Source: an uncultured Pirellula sp.
Lineage (GTDB): Bacteria; Planctomycetota; Planctomycetia; Pirellulales; Pirellulaceae
DNA length: 64,000 nt
Assembly (NCBI GenBank): GCA_903892355.1
Contig: CAITIE010000098.1
Location: 124,001-188,000, forward strand
Reading direction: 5' to 3'
The notes under the pieces are model-generated. The model made no database searches. It was not told the DNA's origin and saw only the letters and a program-made list of their open reading frames with translations. Shown piece by piece: positions 57,569 to 64,000 of this stretch (the stretch's first letter is position 1; every line of letters starts with the position of its first letter). The translations under genes and the position numbers were made by a program.

Positions 57569-57916
57569 TTAGATCGCTTCTGAACCGCGTTCGCCGGTTC
57601 GAATTCGGATGCAGTCCTCCATGGGGAGAACGAAAATTTTCCCATCGCCGATCTGCCCAGCGCCTTCCGACTTAGCACCCTTGAGGATGGCCTGGATGGT
57701 CGGTTCCACGAACTCATCGTTCACCGCGATTTGCAGTTGGAGCTTTCGGAGTAGGTTGATGGACCCGTCGTGACCGCGCAACGCGTGTTTTTGCCCTTTT
57801 TGTCGGCCGAAACCCAAGCAATCGAGGACCGTCAAGCGAAACACTTCGACTTCCGTTAGTGCTTCTTTGACGTGTTCGAGACGATTGGGTTGGACGATGG
57901 CGATGATAAGTTTCAC
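57569..57916 (-). CDS. P-II family nitrogen regulatory-like protein
   Basis: GTG start; VKLIIAIVQPNRLEHVKEALTEVEVFRLTVLDCLGFGRQKGQKHALRG ... AGQIGDGKIFVLPMEDCIRIRTGERGSEAI. Confidence 0.9.
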   Translation of the reverse strand: MKLIIAIVQPNRLEHVKEALTEVEVFRLTVLDCLGFGRQKGQKHALRGHDGSINLLRKLQLQIAVNDEFVEPTIQAILKGAKSEGAGQIGDGKIFVLPMEDCIRIRTGERGSEAI

Positions 57917-58144
57917 AGAACAAATCCTTGAGGGCAAAAACGAGGGATCCAATCCGCAGAAGAAATTGTGAACTGAACTGATCGGGTTGGCAAATGGAAC
58001 CTTTGTTGAACCGGTCCAAGTTTGCGAAAATGGAGCAGTTTTGTGCACATGTGCAAGGAAATCAGGACCGGGAGATGCCCCTAGTTCCCGTCTTGCCGTA
58101 TTTCCGAACTCGTAGGACTAGGGGGGGCTCGCTGATTCGACGCC

Positions 58145-58182
58145 CTGAAAAAGAAAAGTCACGGCCCGGAGGCCGTGACTTT
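58145..58182 (-). terminator. Intrinsic terminator downstream of the 58240-59946 gene
   Basis: 12-bp perfect stem aaagtcacggcc / ggccgtgacttt (58155-58166 / 58171-58182) with 4-nt loop; minus strand continues TCTTTTTC. Confidence 0.8.
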
Positions 58183-58239
58183 ACTGTTCATTGGAAAGAG
58201 ATCTATTTGGACCAACAACTGTTGACCAATCATTAGTGC

Positions 58240-59946
58240 CTAGAAGTCCCCGCCTTGGCCGGCCATTCCAGCCTTGACACCACCTGCGATTGCTTTGAGC
58301 ACACCTTCTTGGATGGTGAATCGAGCGACGGAACCACGATCGACAACTTTCGAATCGATCATGATCATGTCATCGCCGCTGCTGAGTGCAGAGAGCATGC
58401 CGTCGACAATTGGGTTCGATTCAAAGGTTTGAACGAAGTTCAAAAGCTGGGACATATCCATTCGCATCCGAGATGGGGATGCAGCGGCATTCGGGCTGGC
58501 TGCGACACCATCGATCGCTGCCTTGAGGGACACTTCCGCGGTCTTTCCGACCGAGAGAAGGATTCCCTTCGGCGAGGTCCCGATAGAAACGTTGATCGAA
58601 TCGCCCCAAATCTTACGTTGTTCATCGGGGGCGTTCTCAGGGAGCGGTGCAGAAATACGGTGGAGATTGAATCCTTGATGCTTTCCGCTCATGAGTTCAA
58701 TCGAGAGAGGTGCATTTGCATTTGAAGCTTCGGTTGCCAAATCCTTTGCCAATTGCTCAACCTTGGTCCCGTCTGCAACGCTCAAGGCGACGAGGACATT
58801 CAAGGATGGATTGGTCGAGACATTGGCTGCGACTTCAACGGAGCCTTCTTTACCGCTTTCGAGAAAAATTTTGACCAGACGATCGAGATATTCTTTGGCT
58901 TTGGCCGCTGCAGCGGTGTTACCGTTGCTGTTGTCATCGATCTGCTTGTACGCGGCCTTCAGTCCGGTATCGAGCGAGGATTCGATTTGAGCCATATCTT
59001 CTGGAGCCACCAGCATGAGAGCTTTGTAGTTCATCATGCTTTCATCCGACAAGAAACCTGACAGTTTGGACTTCGCCGATTCCATCGACTTCATCTGCTT
59101 GGCGAATCGCGAACCGTCGACAAAGCGGCTTCCAAAGTCGATGATCATATTCTTGTCTTTTGGACGGATCCCGAGACCAAACACGAATTTTTCGGTCCCT
59201 GTAAAGATCTCTTCCATGTTCTTCATCATTTGCTCACCGGATGCTCGGCTCGCTTCGAGTTCCTCATCATCCAAATCACCCGACTGAGCTTCGATCGCTT
59301 GTTCAAAGCCGCTTCGCATTTGGCTGGTGAGCAGATCGATCAAATCATCTGGGATGTTTTGGACGTTGACTTCCACGAGTAAGTCATGCTGTGAGGCCAT
59401 TTTGTCCAAGCGTTCGGCGCTCGAACCGGAAACTCCTTCAAGCGATTCTTCCGAACTCGAAACGAACAGCCAGTCACCTTGGTGCTGAGCGAAGATCGTG
59501 TTTGGGCCCAAGCTCATGCTGTAGAGGCCATCACCCAGGTCTTCTGCTTCGCCGAAGAGTTCGAGACCGCCGAGGAAGCTATCCAGATCGGAGATCGGGA
59601 GAGCTGCGACAGAAACAGGAACCCCCGCGTCGCCGAGGGTAACAAATGCCCCGATGGGACGCGCGCGATCCAATCCACTCGTGTAACCGTTGACAGCTTG
59701 GGTGACGATCCCGCTTTGGGCACCAGCACCGACCAACCGCATCAAGTACGTAACGTTGGGAAGGAGTCGGTCCAGCGGAGCGATCGAAACGGTGACGACT
59801 TCGTCTCCTTGTTCCGATGAGGATACTTGGCCAGAAACATCGAGTACGTTTGTTTCTTGGGCGCAGACTGTGGAGGGAGCGAATGCTGCGACCGACAGCG
59901 CGCTAGCAGCAGAAAGACCCGCAACCGTTAACCAACGAAATTTCAT
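58240..59946 (-). CDS. Secreted hypothetical protein
   Basis: Signal peptide MKFRWLTVAGLSAASALSVAAFAPSTVCAQ; single ORF with terminator and strong coding character; no family recognised. Confidence 0.7.
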   Translation of the reverse strand: MKFRWLTVAGLSAASALSVAAFAPSTVCAQETNVLDVSGQVSSSEQGDEVVTVSIAPLDRLLPNVTYLMRLVGAGAQSGIVTQAVNGYTSGLDRARPIGAFVTLGDAGVPVSVAALPISDLDSFLGGLELFGEAEDLGDGLYSMSLGPNTIFAQHQGDWLFVSSSEESLEGVSGSSAERLDKMASQHDLLVEVNVQNIPDDLIDLLTSQMRSGFEQAIEAQSGDLDDEELEASRASGEQMMKNMEEIFTGTEKFVFGLGIRPKDKNMIIDFGSRFVDGSRFAKQMKSMESAKSKLSGFLSDESMMNYKALMLVAPEDMAQIESSLDTGLKAAYKQIDDNSNGNTAAAAKAKEYLDRLVKIFLESGKEGSVEVAANVSTNPSLNVLVALSVADGTKVEQLAKDLATEASNANAPLSIELMSGKHQGFNLHRISAPLPENAPDEQRKIWGDSINVSIGTSPKGILLSVGKTAEVSLKAAIDGVAASPNAAASPSRMRMDMSQLLNFVQTFESNPIVDGMLSALSSGDDMIMIDSKVVDRGSVARFTIQEGVLKAIAGGVKAGMAGQGGDF

Positions 59947-60440
59947 AACCGTGAGCTCCTCCGAAGAGTAGAAAGATCCAAAACCGTATGTCGCGAAACC
60001 AAATTCGTTTCCATCCGCCACTCCTTGGCAATCATTTCCTAAAGTGGGAAGGAATTCTCGAGAAAAATATACCTTCGTTCAAGAAATCAGAATAGCGGAG
60101 AGGACCCGCCCCGAGGGGGCCCGGGCTAAGCATTTAGGGATTTGAAGTCGTTTTTTTGCGTTTTCCTAATAATTTGAATGGTCGTAATCAACGCCCGAGA
60201 CAGAAGCCCTTCTCAAAAAGCGGGGCCCCTCGTGGCCGCATATCCACCCTTCGTGGCCGCACCTCCAAGGTAGACCGACGGCGTGCTGTGATCGGGGGTA
60301 ATGACACACTATGAAGTAAAGACAATCCCACAATACTCACTACAATAAGGCGTCGTATCGCCGCTTGAATGAATGCGTGTTGGTTCAATCTCGCTTCAGT
60401 CGGATGATGGCGATCATTGAATAGCTGGTGCTGGTTCCGG

Positions 60441-60508
60441 AACCTGTTCGCCCAGCTAACCTGTTCGCCCAGCTAACCTGTTCGCCCAGCTAACCTGTTC
60501 GCCCAGCT
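60441..60508. repeat. Four perfect 17-bp tandem repeats just upstream of the cytochrome gene
   Basis: aacctgttcgcccagct x4, ending 12 nt before the ATG at 60521. Confidence 0.95.
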
Positions 60509-60520
60509 ACTAGGAACACT

Positions 60521-62527
60521 ATGAAGATCCTTTTTTGGCTCCTTGTGCTTTTCGCTGCCGGGTTGGGCTTAGTTCTTTGGTACTTCCTGAATGTCCCGAC
60601 CTCCGTTCCGCAAAATCCGGTCGACGGTTCGGTTCCTTTTGCGTCCTCAGCACCACCCAAGCCATCGGATTGGTTGCTACTTCCAAAGGACATGAGTTCT
60701 GAGCCCGCGTCTGATCCCAGATTGACCGTAAAAACGATTTTCCGAAACGTTCATCCTGATGTGGCTTATATGGGGGATGAGAATTGCGCGGAATGCCATC
60801 AAGCACTTTGCGATTCGTTTCACCAGCATCCCATGGGGAGATCCGCAATCGTTGCCGGGACAGACGGCTTGGAGGGACTCGATGGAGCATCTCTGGAGCC
60901 GATTCGAGCCGGGCCGTATGAACTGAGCGTACGCAAGGACGCGGAGGGGGTGGTTCAAGTGGTCCGGGCCAAGGGTGGAGACGGGAAATACCTACCGGCG
61001 GTGGAGTACCCAATCTCAATCGCCATTGGATCTGGGACTCGTGGGCGTTCTTACGCGAGTTTGGATGACGATAGTGTGTGGCAAGCGCCGCTGAGTTGGT
61101 TTACCGAAAAAGGGTGTTGGGATATCTCGCCTGGGTTCAATCTAGGCGAAGCGACGCAGCGGCCGATTGTTAATGGTTGCTTGTATTGCCATGTCAATCA
61201 GAGCGGTTGGATTGAGGACTCCGTCAACCGGTACAAGCAACCTGTCAGCAAGCAGCAATTATCGATTGGTTGCGAACGGTGCCATGGGCCAGGCGAATTG
61301 CATGCCAAAGAGCACGCAACTGGTGTGGTTGAAGGTTCTTCGAAAGACGGAGTTGATACGACGATTGTCAATCCCAAGCATCTCTCCGATGACTTGCAGA
61401 TGTCGATCTGCGCGCAATGCCATTTGGGTGGAAAAACGCGAGTGGTTCGCAAGGATCGTACGCTTGAGGAATTTCGTCCAGGTCTTCCTTTGGATCTTTT
61501 TGTCAATGGATATATCTCGACTCCCGATGCCAGTTTGCAGAACAAAGCGGTCGGGCATTTCGATCAATTGCTGCTGGCACAGTGCAGGACTGCCTCCGGA
61601 AAATCGCTTTTGTGCAGTTCTTGTCACGATCCGCACCGAAAGCATGAACCAGAAGTGGCGGAGCAATTGCAATTGCAAAATTGCAAGTCGTGCCATCAGG
61701 ATCGCGGTTGCAGCGCACCGGCAGAAGTGCGAAACTCGCGGCAAGATCACTGCGTCAAGTGCCATATGCCAACGACCGATGATACTCAGATAGCCCATAC
61801 CAGTTTGACCGATCATCGAATTCTGAAAGACCCGAGCAAACCACTTGAGGATGCTATTAGGTTGGCAGGCCAAACGGTTTTGACCCCGTACTTCAATAGT
61901 GCCGAGGTCAGTGAAACTGAAAAAGAACGTGATCTCGGGATTGCCTTGGCCCGATTTGCTGAAAAGATCCCAGCGGATTCTCCCAAGAAACAGCAAACGC
62001 TGGATCAAGCCAAATCAAGGCTGAAAAAATCGCTCGAGAGATGGCCGAATGACACCCAAGCATGGATTGCTTTCAGTGCTGTCGAAGCAGCTTCGGGGAA
62101 TTTAGAGTCAGCGATGAGTGTGATGCAGGCCGCGGCAAAAATCGCACCGAACGATGAGGCTGTTCTCTCACAAGCTGCCAACATTGCGGAGTTGGCTGGT
62201 CAAGTGGATGCAGCGATCGCACTCATGAACGACTTGGTAGCGATGAATCCAGCGTCCCATGATTATCGTATACGGCGAATGATGATGTACATGTCCTCGG
62301 GGGACTTTTACCGGACGGAGGCCGAGAGCCGCGAATTATTGCGGATCAATCCGCTGCAACCGATGGCACGCTTGGTGCTCGGGCTGTGCCTTTACGGTGA
62401 GGGTGAGAAGGATGCCGCTCAGGCCGAGGTCAATCATGCGCTGCAACTGGCGACGTCGAAGGAGCAACAAGCGTCCATCCAATCGTGGTTCCAGCGATTT
62501 GTGGCGTGGAGGTCACAAGCCAAATGA
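60521..62527 (+). CDS. Multiheme c-type cytochrome with C-terminal TPRs
   Basis: Seven CxxCH motifs: CAECH, CLYCH, CERCH, CAQCH, CSSCH, CKSCH, CVKCH; N-terminal TM anchor; TPR-like C-terminus. Confidence 0.88.
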   Translation: MKILFWLLVLFAAGLGLVLWYFLNVPTSVPQNPVDGSVPFASSAPPKPSDWLLLPKDMSSEPASDPRLTVKTIFRNVHPDVAYMGDENCAECHQALCDSFHQHPMGRSAIVAGTDGLEGLDGASLEPIRAGPYELSVRKDAEGVVQVVRAKGGDGKYLPAVEYPISIAIGSGTRGRSYASLDDDSVWQAPLSWFTEKGCWDISPGFNLGEATQRPIVNGCLYCHVNQSGWIEDSVNRYKQPVSKQQLSIGCERCHGPGELHAKEHATGVVEGSSKDGVDTTIVNPKHLSDDLQMSICAQCHLGGKTRVVRKDRTLEEFRPGLPLDLFVNGYISTPDASLQNKAVGHFDQLLLAQCRTASGKSLLCSSCHDPHRKHEPEVAEQLQLQNCKSCHQDRGCSAPAEVRNSRQDHCVKCHMPTTDDTQIAHTSLTDHRILKDPSKPLEDAIRLAGQTVLTPYFNSAEVSETEKERDLGIALARFAEKIPADSPKKQQTLDQAKSRLKKSLERWPNDTQAWIAFSAVEAASGNLESAMSVMQAAAKIAPNDEAVLSQAANIAELAGQVDAAIALMNDLVAMNPASHDYRIRRMMMYMSSGDFYRTEAESRELLRINPLQPMARLVLGLCLYGEGEKDAAQAEVNHALQLATSKEQQASIQSWFQRFVAWRSQAK

Positions 62528-62560
62528 TGGTGCGTGAGAAGACCGATGGGTGCGTCAGCG

Positions 62561-62614
62561 GTGCAGGTTGATCGAGCTGTGCAGGTTGATCGAGCTGTGC
62601 AGGTTGATCGAGCT
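62561..62614. repeat. Three perfect 18-bp tandem repeats downstream of the cytochrome gene
   Basis: gtgcaggttgatcgagct x3. Confidence 0.95.
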
Positions 62615-62669
62615 GTGATCAAACGGCCTAACAGCAGGGTATTCAGCAGGGCGATCAGCCTCGAAGGGC

Positions 62670-62891
62670 TTACCGTTCTCGGAATACGATTCGTCCCTTG
62701 GTCAAATCGTAGGGGGACAACTCCACACGGACCTTGTCACCGGGGACAATACGGATGAAGTTTTTCCGCATTCGACCAGCGACGTGCGCGAGCACTTCCG
62801 AACCAGTTTCCAATTGAACGCGAAACCTGGTGTTCGCTAGAGCCTGGGTGACAGTACCTTCGACTTCGAATGCTTCTTCGTTTTTTCCCAT
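62670..62891 (-). CDS. infA: Translation initiation factor IF-1
   Basis: [66 protein letters not shown]. Confidence 0.95.
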   Translation of the reverse strand: MGKNEEAFEVEGTVTQALANTRFRVQLETGSEVLAHVAGRMRKNFIRIVPGDKVRVELSPYDLTKGRIVFRER

Positions 62892-63310
62892 AACGTCCCG
62901 AGGACTTCACTCCGAGAAAATGTGTGGATGGAACTTGTTCTTAACGATCAACGCGGTGGTTTTAAAGTCGCCACAGCTGACTGCCTGTACGGCAGATAAT
63001 TGCCTATGCAGCCACAGTCGTTCGGTGCGGCGTCAGGCTTGGTTAGACGGGGAGGCACCGGACACCCCAAGGTACTTGGCGATGTCGCACCTGCGATCAT
63101 CAAACTTCCATTCCCGTCGCACTCCCCATGTTATACGGGATTTTACTGGCAATCGTCCACGCCAAACCCATTGAATCCTCTCTTTTTCGCGGACCCAGGG
63201 CTGTTTTTTGGGATGGATCTATTTTTCGAAGGATGCCAACGGGAGCTTTTTGTTTCTGAGACGTTTTAGGGATGGTGGTTCGATCGATCTCGAGTACTTT
63301 GGATCAGGTC

Positions 63311-64000
63311 ATGAGTTCACCAACTGCCAATCCGACCAATCGATTTCTTTATGCCGCTTGCCAGCACGGAGCGGAACCGGTCCTCAAACAGGCCCTTTGT
63401 GAGCCGGAGGGGCCTTTTCGGCTGGCGTATTCCGCCAAAGGTTTCTTGACATTCAAATCGAACATGGCGACCCCGATATGGTCGAGGGCACTGATCGAGC
63501 ATCCGCTGGTCCGAAGCCGGGGAACGGTTTTGGAGCGGATCGAAGGTACCGAATCGGGGCCGATGATCGAGCAAATCCTGTCCTCGTACCAGAGCTTAGA
63601 CTGGGATACGCTTCACGTGTGGCAGCGGGATACGGCCCAGCCAGGTTGGAATGGATTTGAGCCGGGGGAGTCTCTTTTGGCCGTGTCCGTGGCTGAGCAA
63701 CTAAGGAATGCGCTCAGGAGGCAAAACGACGTACGGGAGGTTCGCGCTGGGGGCCTATCGCGTGAGAATCCCCAAGTTCCCGTGGACATCGCTCACGCAC
63801 CATCGAGTGTGGATTCCCCAGATAGCTCGCAACCTGATGGGGCTCTGCATCGCAGCATTCCAGAGAGTGTGCTTGTCAGCGAAAAGGATACGGAATCGGA
63901 TCCGGAAACCGGCACGGCAGAAACGTCAGGGGGCGATGGATTGATTCGCATCGCCGATGACAAAGGGGCGGACGGACCGATCCCAAGACCCGTTCCTCAA
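63311..64000 (+). CDS. N-terminal part of a putative RlmM-like/FtsJ-type rRNA 2'-O-methyltransferase; runs off window end
   Basis: Frame open from ATG 63311 to the window end: MSSPTANPTNRFLYAACQHGAEPVLKQALCEPEGPFRLAYSAKGFLTFKS... Absent from the ORF track because no stop lies in the window. Confidence 0.5.
   Translation, partial: MSSPTANPTNRFLYAACQHGAEPVLKQALCEPEGPFRLAYSAKGFLTFKSNMATPIWSRALIEHPLVRSRGTVLERIEGTESGPMIEQILSSYQSLDWDTLHVWQRDTAQPGWNGFEPGESLLAVSVAEQLRNALRRQNDVREVRAGGLSRENPQVPVDIAHAPSSVDSPDSSQPDGALHRSIPESVLVSEKDTESDPETGTAETSGGDGLIRIADDKGADGPIPRPVPQ

Noticed and set aside
60232-60275. cctcgtggccgcatatccacccttcgtggccgcacctcc direct repeat
   Set aside because: Only two imperfect copies; too weak to call, although it fits the general intergenic repeat pattern.
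1-64000. CRISPR arrays, prophage, transposases, tRNA/rRNA genes
   Set aside because: Looked for repeat-spacer periodicity, IS-like ORFs with inverted repeats and cloverleaf segments; none could be supported by eye.

Overview
64-kb window from what looks like a Planctomycetes (Pirellula/Rhodopirellula-like) chromosome. The lineage is inferred from DUF1501 plus DUF1549/1553-cytochrome gene pairs, a PEP-CTERM protein, many eukaryote-like Ser/Thr kinases and long disordered tails. It is gene-dense, with both strands used. Recognisable content includes: a truncated MscS-type channel with a cNMP-binding domain; an ecotin homologue; a PilB/GspE-like protein with ruined Walker motifs next to an intact PilT; hisF, carA and a hisN-like gene; an MdtABC-type RND efflux operon followed by a methyltransferase; csrA with a terminator; a GAF/SpoIIE-like pseudo-phosphatase near an ECF sigma/anti-sigma pair; nhaR-like regulator; HPF-like protein; ald; a kdsD-kdsC-(LptC/LptA-like giant protein) operon; an rRNA pseudouridine synthase with an acidic/basic tail; two Ser/Thr kinases; a 1,219-aa protein best explained as a PPi-type PEP carboxykinase; an IlvD/Edd dehydratase; uppP; a TPR-redoxin protein; an ABC ATPase; a P-II protein; a 7-heme cytochrome; infA; and the 5' part of an RlmM-like gene that runs off the window end. 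No rRNA, tRNA, CRISPR array or transposase was recognised. The most novel-looking signal is a compact non-ORF transcription unit upstream of uppP (about 53586-53912, minus strand). It has a sigma70-like promoter, an extremely strong Shine-Dalgarno, a 13-codon GTG ORF whose frame stays open past a UAG, and a perfect intrinsic terminator. A second window-wide pattern is a set of unrelated 16-18 bp tandem repeats in intergenic gaps. All calls are from reading the sequence; no database search was run.
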